Source: Patescibacteria group bacterium UBA7522
Lineage (GTDB): Bacteria > Patescibacteriota > CPR2 > UBA1875
NCBI GenBank assembly: GCA_002476865.1
Contig: DLNA01000028.1
Span: 1 to 12,944, forward strand
Reading direction: 5' to 3'
DNA length: 12,944 nt
Shown here: positions 1 through 6,447 of the stretch, piece by piece
Layout: the number at the start of each line of letters is the position of its first letter
How positions within the stretch are numbered: the first letter of the stretch is position 1
The notes under the pieces: model-generated
Database searches by the model: none
The model's input: only the letters and a program-made list of their open reading frames with translations
What the model was told of the DNA's origin: nothing
Translations under genes and position numbers: made by a program

Positions 1-75
1 GCCTTAAAATATTTATAGTTCCGATGTCCCATTTGGCGAGCCGACGAACGCAGAGACCATATTTCAGAACAAAAT

Positions 76-285
76 GTGACAAATGTTACACTGAAACAAC
101 AAAAACTGTCCGATAGTTCTTGTGGTTGGTCTTTTTACGATTTGCCGACCGAGTATATCATAGAATTTCAAGAAATAGCCTTAAAAGTTGCTGGCATGAA
201 GCTCACTTATAAAGAAGCTTGGGAAGCGGGTCATTCCTTGGTAAATTTTTTTGATATTTTGCTTAGGAATGATAACGAGATTTAG
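76..285 (+). CDS. Small hypothetical protein (69 aa), recombinase-neighbour type
   Basis: I do not know the function. The start is a GTG at 76; no good Shine-Dalgarno sequence precedes it, so the true start may lie further in, for example the TTG at residue 23. Residues 24-65 look like a genuine soluble helical protein: an acidic-aromatic helix around EFQEIALK, then a Lys-Glu-Ala-rich helix and a hydrophobic C-terminal helix ending NFFDILL. From memory, this order (a FQEI helix, a glycine-containing turn, a KEA helix, a hydrophobic tail) recurs in 50-70 aa proteins near serine recombinases in Patescibacteria; that link is recall, not a search. No membrane segment, signal peptide or metal motif is visible. 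An intrinsic terminator follows about 70 bases downstream, which supports a transcription unit ending here. Confidence 0.55.
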   Translation: MTNVTLKQQKLSDSSCGWSFYDLPTEYIIEFQEIALKVAGMKLTYKEAWEAGHSLVNFFDILLRNDNEI

Positions 286-356
286 GATATCCACACACTA
301 ACAACAGAAACAGCGAATTGTATACTGGAAGTTTTAGGGTCAAAAGGTGTATATAT

Positions 357-395
357 AAATAAGGGGGTAAATCAGACAAAAAGCCCCTTATTTTT
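357..395 (+). terminator. Intrinsic terminator (or attenuator of the HNH gene)
   Basis: A perfect 10-bp stem pairs AAATAAGGGG (357-366) with CCCCTTATTT (384-393) around a 17-base loop, and the descending arm runs into a T-rich stretch. It lies between the 69-aa gene and the HNH gene that starts at 426. It may simply end the first gene's transcript. Only about 30 bases remain before the HNH start codon, with no clear promoter in them, so it could also sit in the HNH leader. Confidence 0.65.
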
Positions 396-425
396 ATAGC
401 TAATTTGTCTAGAAAGGAATAAACT

Positions 426-695
426 ATGCAACTAAAAATTTTTAGTGAAGAAGAAATTCGCGCAGTTTGGAACAAAGGTGCGTTAGCAGAGGGTTATAAT
501 TCTGACTATGTCAGAAAAGACCTTTGCGGAGCTCTAATTGAGTTTAAGCATTATGGTAATTGCGAATCTATCTATGGTTGGGAGATCGACCATATTGTTC
601 CAAACGGCAACGACAGCCTAACCAATCTTCAACCACTCCAATGGGAAAACAACAGAGCTAAAAGCGATGGACCATTGAAATGTGTTAGAAGATAG
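426..695 (+). CDS. Small HNH endonuclease family protein (89 aa)
   Basis: A stand-alone HNH-fold nuclease of 89 residues. The core is WEIDHIVP (residues 52-59; Asp55 and His56 form the DH pair), then NLQPLQWENN (67-76), which supplies the two Asn positions of the H-N-N motif, and a short basic tail. The N-terminal half (KDLCGALI, then HYGNCESIYGW) matches my recollection of a compact HNH family of about 90 aa found in many bacteria, so the gene appears full length rather than a fragment. No CxxC zinc pair is present. The ATG at 426 has an AAAGGA ribosome binding site at about 413-418. The substrate is unknown; HNH proteins of this size occur in mobile elements and defence islands, which suits the context. 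It is followed by a minigene and terminator at 704-763. Confidence 0.8.
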   Translation: MQLKIFSEEEIRAVWNKGALAEGYNSDYVRKDLCGALIEFKHYGNCESIYGWEIDHIVPNGNDSLTNLQPLQWENNRAKSDGPLKCVRR

Positions 696-719
696 TTATT
701 CTGCAAGGAGGTGAAACAA

Positions 720-737
720 ATGGGATATTTTCCCTAA
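720..737 (+). CDS. Putative 5-codon minigene (MGYFP) with consensus Shine-Dalgarno
   Basis: The sequence AAGGAGGTGA at 704-713 is a full-length Shine-Dalgarno match to the bacterial 16S 3' end. Six bases later comes ATG, GGA, TAT, TTT, CCC and a TAA stop, encoding MGYFP. The stop at 735-737 touches the terminator stem that begins at 736. No longer reading frame continues from this start. It may be a translated leader or minigene that acts on the terminator, or the remnant start of a gene whose body was replaced by the oppositely oriented nuclease gene. The ribosome binding site is the strongest in the window, which is why it is recorded; that the peptide is made is inference. Confidence 0.35.
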   Translation: MGYFP

Positions 738-768
738 AGAGAGAGCTAACTACTCTCTCTTTTATTTA
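736..768 (+). terminator. Intrinsic terminator after the HNH gene
   Basis: A perfect 10-bp stem pairs AAAGAGAGAG (736-745) with CTCTCTCTTT (753-762) around a 7-base loop, followed by a T-rich run. It separates the HNH unit from the convergent nuclease gene whose stop is near 774, and could work to some extent in both directions. Confidence 0.75.
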
Positions 769-773
769 AAGAT

Positions 774-2267
774 TCAGGCTCTATCAAGATAGTCTTTTAT
801 AATCATCGTCGCCTTGCAATCGTCCTCGTTATAGATAAGTATCCTATTTAGGTCATCCTCATCCTTAGTACTAACGTATTTATTGAACCACTCAATAGAC
901 AGAGCACCTGACGGGGTATCGTCACGCCAGCGAAAGCCTAGAAAAACAGCGATCTCTTTAATTGAATAGCTCCACAGGGGCCACTCGGTCTTTTTGAGAA
1001 TAATACTACTATACAGATCAATCACATTTTCATTCTCAAAAAACGCTTCGAGGTCCTCCACCGAGATTACGTCAGGATACTTCTTTTGAAGCCTTCGATA
1101 GGCACCTTTTTCATAGGCAGAATAGTAATAAACAGCAAAATCATTCTCGGGTAATGATCGTATGTATTGCCAGAACTCTGCCCAAATCTTTTTCTCAATT
1201 TCGGGGCTTATTTCTTTGGCCGTAAAATGAACATACCTTTCACCCTCTGGACCTCTTTCATAGACACCATGCATATATACAAAATCCTGAGTCGGGTCAG
1301 CTTCGATATCAAAGAACAAATCGTATTTAACCTCAGGAAATTTTATATCTTCGGCGATCTTTGGTTTTCCCGATTTAATAACTTCGACTCTCTCTATCAG
1401 CTTCGTCAATGTGCCCTCGCCAATGCCAGGGAGAAAACCTTTATCAGACTTTTTCCGTGACATTATTTCAGTGAGGTCTATACCACATACTTCATCAAGC
1501 TTTTCTACACCCAAATCTTCATTTATTACATCTCTTCTAGACATACCCATACAGAAAACGTTTGTTAGGTCTCCATTCTCTTGGCACCAACTTTTACAGC
1601 TCTTATACCAATGGCACATCTTGCACCTCCCAGACAAAGCGGGTTTATTAGATTTACGATTGTTCACAAGCGCAAGTACCTCGTCTTTTATGATTTGATA
1701 CTCTTCTCGCATCGTAAATTGCATACGAGGTCCTCTTTTTGAATCAAGCTCATAAGTAATCTCTTCACCCGTGATATCAATAATAGAGCCATTTCCGTTA
1801 TTCTTTATCCCTAGACGACTCATCAAGTCGACATAAAAACATAATTGGACAGCATAGTGTAATTTAGGCTTGCCATCCTCACCATCGCTTTCTTCATCGC
1901 CACCCTCAAACCCTGCCCCCGACTTAATATCAACCGGTGTATACGAACCGTCAGGCATTTTCTTGAGAAGATCGGGAATACCTCTCTCGTTTCCCTCAAC
2001 CAAAACGCCTTGATAGATTAAGTCTCTACCCCCTCTTATAGCCTCGATTGTTTTATCAAATCTTTCTTCAATTGTCCCATCGCTTAGGTCTACCAGTTCA
2101 CCCAGCCCAGCAACTACATCCTTCTCATATGAAACACCCTTTTCCCACAACAACTTTACAAAAGGGTTATCCTCGGGATTTTTCTCATCCTGTGGCCCGT
2201 TTGCATCTCTCCATACCCGATGTTTACATTGAGTATAATTGTATAGTTTTGAAGCCGTAATTATCAT
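774..2267 (-). CDS. TM0106 family RecB-like nuclease fused to an RNase H-like exonuclease domain
   Basis: A 497-aa two-domain nuclease. Residues 1-230 are a Cas4/RecB-type PD-(D/E)xK domain: Asp99 in GIPDLL, Asp113-x-Lys115 in PVDIKSG and a QxxxY motif at Gln141-Tyr145. Cys14 pairs with Cys215, Cys218, Cys224 and Cys228 as likely ligands of a [4Fe-4S] cluster, the arrangement known from Cas4 and AddB. Residues 315-497 are a DEDD/RNase H-fold exonuclease domain: FFDIEADP (Asp320, Glu322), Asp417 in VIDLYSS, and YNEDDCKAT (Asp482/Asp483) as the last acidic motif. A Gly-rich helix-hairpin-helix-like stretch (LPGIGEGTL, 279-287) joins them. All key residues are present and the length is normal for the family. 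The N-terminus MIITASKLYNYTQC fits family starts, so the ATG at 2267 is well supported although no Shine-Dalgarno precedes it. A single-gene unit; DNA repair or defence is plausible, but the role is not established. Confidence 0.88.
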   Translation of the reverse strand: MIITASKLYNYTQCKHRVWRDANGPQDEKNPEDNPFVKLLWEKGVSYEKDVVAGLGELVDLSDGTIEERFDKTIEAIRGGRDLIYQGVLVEGNERGIPDLLKKMPDGSYTPVDIKSGAGFEGGDEESDGEDGKPKLHYAVQLCFYVDLMSRLGIKNNGNGSIIDITGEEITYELDSKRGPRMQFTMREEYQIIKDEVLALVNNRKSNKPALSGRCKMCHWYKSCKSWCQENGDLTNVFCMGMSRRDVINEDLGVEKLDEVCGIDLTEIMSRKKSDKGFLPGIGEGTLTKLIERVEVIKSGKPKIAEDIKFPEVKYDLFFDIEADPTQDFVYMHGVYERGPEGERYVHFTAKEISPEIEKKIWAEFWQYIRSLPENDFAVYYYSAYEKGAYRRLQKKYPDVISVEDLEAFFENENVIDLYSSIILKKTEWPLWSYSIKEIAVFLGFRWRDDTPSGALSIEWFNKYVSTKDEDDLNRILIYNEDDCKATMIIKDYLDRA

Positions 2268-2273
2268 GACCCT

Positions 2274-2302
2274 ATATTAAACCTTTTAAGCCCATTTATT
2301 AA
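2274..2302 (-). promoter_or_regulatory. Putative leaderless promoter of the TM0106-type nuclease
   Basis: Reading the minus strand, a -35-like TTAATA (2302-2297) is followed after 17 bp by a -10-like TAATAT (2279-2274). The expected transcription start falls at about 2267, the first base of the ATG. Both boxes are imperfect, with four of six consensus bases at -35. Confidence 0.4.
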
Positions 2303-2347
2303 GAGTAGTGCAAAAATAGACACCTAAGCAGGGGGTCTCAAAAACAG

Positions 2348-2356
2348 TGGTATAAT
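2348..2356 (+). promoter_or_regulatory. Extended -10 promoter of the ParB-methyltransferase unit
   Basis: TGGTATAAT (2348-2356) is a consensus -10 box with the TGn extension. No good -35 is seen at the right spacing, as is usual for extended -10 promoters. Transcription would start near 2362, giving a leader of about 110 nt before the ATG at 2476. Confidence 0.65.
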
Positions 2357-2389
2357 AGATATAGGTTCAAGAGATCATTTGTTATAAAC

Positions 2390-2453
2390 GAGGCAATAAT
2401 GTACCAATGCTCGCCATCGGCGGGAGAAAGTATTATTAAGGCCTTCTTTTTTT
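2390..2453 (+). terminator. Structured leader: terminator/attenuator or small-RNA 3' end
   Basis: Within the leader an outer stem pairs GAGGC (2390-2394) with GCCTT (2441-2445) and AATAAT (2395-2400) with ATTATT (2432-2437). An inner hairpin pairs CTC-GCC (2410-2415) with GGC (2419-2421) and GAG (2424-2426). The structure is followed directly by C and seven Ts (2446-2453), the layout of an intrinsic terminator. As it lies between promoter and gene, it would either attenuate the methyltransferase transcript or define a roughly 90-nt small RNA. The fold was drawn by eye. Confidence 0.5.
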
Positions 2454-2475
2454 GAGCAGGCAGTAAGGGGTAAGG

Positions 2476-3753
2476 ATGGAAAATCAAACATTAAAGACAG
2501 TCTACCAACCAGTAGACGCACTAAAAAGGGCGGATTACAATCCGCGAAAATGGTCGAAAAAGGCGACTAAGGATCTAAGAGAGAGCATTTCTACATTTGG
2601 ATTTGCAGAACCCATAATTTGTAATTCCGCACCAGGAAGGGAGAACGTAGTTATTGGTGGGCATTTTAGGCTTCATATAGCAAAATTATTGGGATATAAA
2701 GAAGTGCCTGTGGTGTATTTGCGTATCGAAGATCTAGAAAAAGAAAAGGAACTCAATCTGCGGTTAAATAAGAATACAGGCGACTTTGACTTTGATATAT
2801 TAAAAACTTTCAATTCTGACTTACTTCTTGATGTTGGTTTCTCCTCCACCGAACTGTCAGATCTATTTAAGACGCTCAGCGGTGTAACAGACGACCAGCC
2901 AGAGGTCATAAGTCCTCGGGAATTAATGGTTAAACCAGGAGACCTATACCAATTAGGCGAGCATCGGCTCTTTTGTGGTGACAGCACCAATCCAGAGCAT
3001 GTAAAAAAGTTAATGAATGGCGAAAAGGCTGATGTAATCTATTCGGACATGCCCTACAACATCGGCCTTGATTACGACAAAGGCTTTGGCAAAGACAGTA
3101 AATATGGCGGGCATACGAATGACTCTAAAAGTGAGGATGAATATACAAACTTCGTCGAGCAAACCATCGGCAACGCTCTAAACAACACCAAAAATGATGC
3201 TCACTTCTTCTGGTATTGCGATGAGAATTACATCTGGCTGGTACAAACCACCTACAAAAAGCTAGGTATCGTTCCCAAAAGAGTATGTATTTGGGTGAAG
3301 AACTCGGCAAACCCAACACCACAGGTAGCCTTTAACAAATCGTTTGAGATGTGCGTATACGGCACACTCGGCAATCCAGAGCTAAACGCCTTATATAACC
3401 TGAACGGGGTTATGAACCAGGAAGTAACCAGCGGAAATGATTCAGTCGAACAAATGGAAAATATCACAAGTCTTTGGATTGAGAAAAGACTACCAACAAG
3501 CAAATACAATCACCCAACGGAAAAGAGCCCAACCCTACACGAAAAACCACTGAGGCGATGCTCCAAACAGGGTGATTTGGTGCTTGATCTCTTTGCAGGG
3601 AGCGGTAGCACCTTGATCGCCTGTGAGCAGATAAATCGCAGGTGTTACACAATGGAATTTGAACCGAAATTTTGCGATGTAGTGATTGAACGATACGAGA
3701 AGCTTACTGGCAAAAAAGCCGTGCTGTTGGAGAAGGGCAATGGCTTACAATAA
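2476..3753 (+). CDS. ParB-domain DNA methyltransferase (N6-adenine/N4-cytosine, phage type)
   Basis: A 425-aa modification enzyme. Residues 8-135 are a ParB/Srx-like domain (NPRKWSKKA near 22, GGHFR at 61-65 in place of the ParB GxxR signature). Residues 150-420 are an SAM-dependent methylase of the beta order: catalytic motif IV, SDMPY (190-194), comes before the SAM-binding motif LDLFAGSGST (370-379). HPTEK at 346-350 is the usual segment before motif I. These ParB-methylase fusions are typical of phages and integrated elements, where they often precede terminase genes; the next gene fits that pattern. Motif IV reads DMPY instead of DPPY. AAGGGG at 2463-2468 is the likely ribosome binding site for the ATG at 2476. 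No cognate restriction gene lies beside it, so it looks like an orphan methylase; the target site is unknown. Confidence 0.9.
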   Translation: MENQTLKTVYQPVDALKRADYNPRKWSKKATKDLRESISTFGFAEPIICNSAPGRENVVIGGHFRLHIAKLLGYKEVPVVYLRIEDLEKEKELNLRLNKNTGDFDFDILKTFNSDLLLDVGFSSTELSDLFKTLSGVTDDQPEVISPRELMVKPGDLYQLGEHRLFCGDSTNPEHVKKLMNGEKADVIYSDMPYNIGLDYDKGFGKDSKYGGHTNDSKSEDEYTNFVEQTIGNALNNTKNDAHFFWYCDENYIWLVQTTYKKLGIVPKRVCIWVKNSANPTPQVAFNKSFEMCVYGTLGNPELNALYNLNGVMNQEVTSGNDSVEQMENITSLWIEKRLPTSKYNHPTEKSPTLHEKPLRRCSKQGDLVLDLFAGSGSTLIACEQINRRCYTMEFEPKFCDVVIERYEKLTGKKAVLLEKGNGLQ

Positions 3754-4138
3754 GAAAACATTAAAAAAGAAAATCATTGAGGAGCTACACTTAGTCCCAA
3801 TCATTCTTACCGTTTGTGCTAAATATGGTATTTCTAGACAAACTTACTATCGATGGGTAGAGGAAGATAAAATTTTTGGAGAGAATACGCAATATGCAAT
3901 AGAGAATGGCAGAGAGACAATAAATGAATTAGCGGAATCTAAGCTTATTCAGATGATAGATAAGGGAGAAAAATGGGCTGTCCAACTCTGGCTAGGTCAT
4001 AACAATCACAGATATAAGAAGCTTTTCCGTGAGAATATTGCGCTCGATAATGAATCGAGGGTTACCGGAGTAAAAGCAGTGGTAGTAACGGCAAGAGAGG
4101 AAATCCAAAGACTGGAAGAGCTGGAATCAAAGCGCTAA
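3740..4138 (+). CDS. Helix-turn-helix protein, phage terminase small subunit-like (132 aa)
   Basis: Residues 18-41 form a clear helix-turn-helix (ILTVCAKYGISRQTYYRWVEED), the kind that opens phage terminase small subunits of the phBC6A51 type and some transposase-like regulators. The remainder is helical and charged, ending in an acidic coiled-coil-like tail (EEIQRLEELESK). The ATG at 3740 was chosen because GGAGAAGGG (3729-3737) lies just upstream, and the 14-base overlap with the end of the methyltransferase gene indicates translational coupling; a start at 3686 would add 18 unlikely residues. In phages the small subunit recognises DNA for packaging, but no large terminase subunit follows: the next gene is on the opposite strand. 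It may be a remnant of a prophage module, or a DNA-binding partner of the methyltransferase. Confidence 0.72.
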   Translation: MAYNKKTLKKKIIEELHLVPIILTVCAKYGISRQTYYRWVEEDKIFGENTQYAIENGRETINELAESKLIQMIDKGEKWAVQLWLGHNNHRYKKLFRENIALDNESRVTGVKAVVVTAREEIQRLEELESKR

Positions 4139-4214
4139 AAATTTAAACAGCGAAGTTAAGGACTTTACACCCAACCAAAAATTCAGGAATAGAACTTTAT
4201 GATTTATTTAATTT

Positions 4215-5267
4215 CTAAAGATTAAGGAAATCCCAATTGCTCAATTGTTTTTCCTCAAAATTGTATTTGCTATTTTGGTTGATTCTCCAGCTACCGTTAG
4301 ACTCTACCACAATACCACCAAAGAGTTTCTTGCCTTTTTTATTTTCTTCTTTTATGTACTTCGCGAGGCCTTCTGCACGATCCTTTGCTGTTCGTGCATA
4401 GATACCACCTTTTGTATCAAAGAGCCCAATTCGGCCATCCTTGAGCTTCACAATGAAGTCAACATAAAACGGCTTTTCCTGACCATTTTCAGAATATGGA
4501 GCCGCAAAGAAAGAAGAGTCCCTTGTGCCATTTTTGAACCACCATTCAACATCCTTGGAGTTTTCAAGATAATCAATAAATTTAATTTCAATGTTGCTGT
4601 CTTCTTCAAAGAGAGATAGATTGTTTGTGCCAGTCCTTGCATAATAAGGGTTCATGATAGATTTTTTATAATCTTTCTTTACCGAATCGATTGTGAAGTT
4701 GATATTTTCTGGTACGTTCCAAGGCTCATCATTCTGTACCACTTCATGTTTGCCACGACCTACTAAATCTTGATAAAGTTCCTTGGCCCGATTAATAGTA
4801 TCGACTACGTCCTGCCTATTTTCATCTGTCAAAACAATTGCTTGAATTTCAGTCCAATGGTCTACATCCATTTTGAAAGCTCGATCAAAGAAGCGATATA
4901 TTGAATCATTAACCCTCTTTATAGATCTCAACTCTGGAGCAAATGGGGCCAAATTGTCTCGCACAAAAGAATCAAAGGCATTTTGTAATTCGACATCATT
5001 TTTCGGTAAAGCTAATGTGCCCTCTCTTTCGATGCTTTTAGTTTCTTTGTCAACATCCTCAACACGACCACTTGCAATTAGTTTTGTGTCAACGATTGAA
5101 TGTTTAAGGGATATCTTAGATTTAAGCCTTAACTCATCCGCCGCTTGAAAGAAAACTGGTACAAAATCAGAAGAAAGTCGGGTTTCCTCACGGAATCGTT
5201 TTGAGTGATAAGAAGTTAGATCAATATTCTTGTACTCATTTTTTCTGGTACTTCGAAAGGGGGGCAA
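4215..5267 (-). CDS. res: Type III restriction subunit Res, C-terminal part (after a frameshift)
   Basis: This 350-codon frame holds the C-terminal half of Res and lies in the +1 frame relative to the upstream half, with a 32-base overlap. The nominal start, a TTG at 5267, has no ribosome binding site and is almost certainly not a real start. The sequence directly continues the helicase part: FRSTRKNEYKNIDLTSYHSKR follows the helicase C-terminus in intact Res proteins. A PD-(D/E)xK cleavage domain lies at residues 267-290: FYVDF (Asp270) and FDTKG (Asp284-x-Lys286), as in the Type III Res endonuclease. The rest is linker and helical spacer typical of the family. Without this part the enzyme could translocate but not cut. 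Whether it is made depends on slippage at 5259-5264. Confidence 0.85.
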   Translation of the reverse strand: MPPFRSTRKNEYKNIDLTSYHSKRFREETRLSSDFVPVFFQAADELRLKSKISLKHSIVDTKLIASGRVEDVDKETKSIEREGTLALPKNDVELQNAFDSFVRDNLAPFAPELRSIKRVNDSIYRFFDRAFKMDVDHWTEIQAIVLTDENRQDVVDTINRAKELYQDLVGRGKHEVVQNDEPWNVPENINFTIDSVKKDYKKSIMNPYYARTGTNNLSLFEEDSNIEIKFIDYLENSKDVEWWFKNGTRDSSFFAAPYSENGQEKPFYVDFIVKLKDGRIGLFDTKGGIYARTAKDRAEGLAKYIKEENKKGKKLFGGIVVESNGSWRINQNSKYNFEEKQLSNWDFLNL

Positions 5268-6447
5268 TGTAATCTTTTGTTATGTCTTCAGCGATCCCAA
5301 TATCGTTCAAACTGGTGTAGACATAACCGACATTCAAAGATTGATCCTTATAGTGGTGCCATTCTGGCATTCTCATGATTCTACCGATTGTTTGAATTGA
5401 GAAAACGATACTCTTCCATTCGCGAAAAAGGACAAGTATTGAAGCTCTTGGACAGTCCCAGCCTACAGCAATCGCTTGTTTAAAAATCATCACCTCAACT
5501 TCGTTATCGTTTTTCTCGATATTGTCGAGATTGACCTTATTGTCTTTATCGGAAAGATATATTGCTAGCTTTCGATTTTCTGTAGTAATTCCGTATTTTG
5601 CTAAAAGTTTAATTATCGAATCCTTTTTGTCCACTAACCCCTTTTTAGCATCGGGAATTTGGATAAGCATCAATGGGTTAACATCCGATCCTTCTTCTTT
5701 GTATTTTTTTGCAAGCTCGACTCTTTTTTTGAGTCCTGCTTCAACCACTAGTTCATCGGCGGTTTTGTCTGCTAACTTTTTATCAAACCTATAATTTTCA
5801 AACTCAGGGTTAATAACAATCTCGTTTTTTATCATTCCCTCATCTTTAACATCCTTCAGCCCGACCTCTACTCCATGGAAAACACCTTTTAATTGTGGCG
5901 TTGCTGAAACTTCAATCGTTACTTTTGGAGTCATTTCTTTGATAAGATCTTGGGAAATATTTGTTTCGGCATTACGGTGACTTTCGTCGATGATTAAAAT
6001 AATTGTTCGACCAGCTTCTTTTGTTCTCTCGATAACACTACTTAGGTTATTATCTCGCTCGTTGGCTCGAACATAGATATTATCTTTTTTGTTGATGCTG
6101 GCCCAGTTAAGAAATAAAATTTCATTTTCTTTAATTCTTCGGTCCTCAAGATCTTCATAATAAGAACATTTTAAACCAAGGCCTTTGTTTTCATAATATT
6201 TCTTTAAGCTGTTGCGGCTTTGGTCGTGTAGTTTGTTTACCGCTATCCAAATAAAGGAAAGTCGTTTATTGTCAATCCTTGAATCGCATAACCGCATCAA
6301 CATCTCTGCCATCATCAATGTTTTGCCAGAACCAGTAGGAGATTTGAAGATGCAGATCTTATTTTCTTCTGATTCTAAAAGTTCGTTGACCTCATCCTTC
6401 ATCTTGCCAACTGCTTTTTCCTGATAATTTTTTAACTCAACCCACAT
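5236..6447 (-). CDS. res: Type III restriction subunit Res, N-terminal helicase part (frameshifted)
   Basis: A superfamily 2 helicase/translocase of 403 aa. Motifs in order: Walker A SPTGSGKT (36-43), Walker B DESH (154-157), motif III SAT (181-183), a motif V-like AVGWDCPRA (327-335) and motif VI QTIGRIMRMP (352-361). In Type III systems Res uses ATP to move along or slide on DNA, and cuts when it meets a second unmethylated site. The start ATG overlaps the mod stop as TAATG, so the two are translationally coupled. The frame ends at a TGA just after a six-C tract; the last eight residues (LSKYQKK and the preceding turn) are out of family. With five Cs the two parts would form one protein of about 745 aa, within the lower range for Res. 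Confidence 0.88.
   Translation of the reverse strand: MWVELKNYQEKAVGKMKDEVNELLESEENKICIFKSPTGSGKTLMMAEMLMRLCDSRIDNKRLSFIWIAVNKLHDQSRNSLKKYYENKGLGLKCSYYEDLEDRRIKENEILFLNWASINKKDNIYVRANERDNNLSSVIERTKEAGRTIILIIDESHRNAETNISQDLIKEMTPKVTIEVSATPQLKGVFHGVEVGLKDVKDEGMIKNEIVINPEFENYRFDKKLADKTADELVVEAGLKKRVELAKKYKEEGSDVNPLMLIQIPDAKKGLVDKKDSIIKLLAKYGITTENRKLAIYLSDKDNKVNLDNIEKNDNEVEVMIFKQAIAVGWDCPRASILVLFREWKSIVFSIQTIGRIMRMPEWHHYKDQSLNVGYVYTSLNDIGIAEDITKDYIAPLSKYQKK
5259..5264 (-). other. Six-C homopolymer at the res frameshift
   Basis: On the coding strand ATTG is followed by CCCCCC and TTTCG. Frame one reads GCC-CCC-CTT and stops 8 codons later at TGA; the frame one base later reads CCC-TTT-CGA and continues to the endonuclease domain. 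Removing one C restores a full-length Res. This could be a phase-variable slippage tract, a fixed mutation, or an assembly error in a homopolymer. Confidence 0.8.

Noticed and set aside
25..75. Possible tRNA remnant at the left edge, because TGGCGAGCC resembles a reversed tRNA 3' end
   Set aside because: No T-arm or anticodon arm can be folded at the right distance; only the short repeat itself is supported.
3..116. Open plus-strand frame running in from the left edge and ending at TAG 114-116
   Set aside because: Only 37 codons are visible, they overlap the 69-aa gene, and the composition (many Arg, Thr and Cys) does not resemble a known protein end.
3686..3739. Earlier ATG for the helix-turn-helix gene
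   Set aside because: It would add 18 residues buried in the methyltransferase gene; the ATG at 3740 has a good ribosome binding site and normal family-like start.
4139..4214. Terminator between the convergent HTH and res genes
   Set aside because: The AT-rich 76 bases contain no convincing stem with a T-run.
5236..5238. TGA read as glycine (genetic code 25 of some Patescibacteria)
   Set aside because: Reading through the TGA does not restore the Res frame, and TGA serves as a fitting stop for the antitoxin and the 492-aa gene.
5236..5267. Programmed +1 ribosomal frameshift joining the two res parts
   Set aside because: No rare codon, stop codon at the shift site or stimulatory element is evident; a slippage mutation, phase variation or assembly error is simpler.
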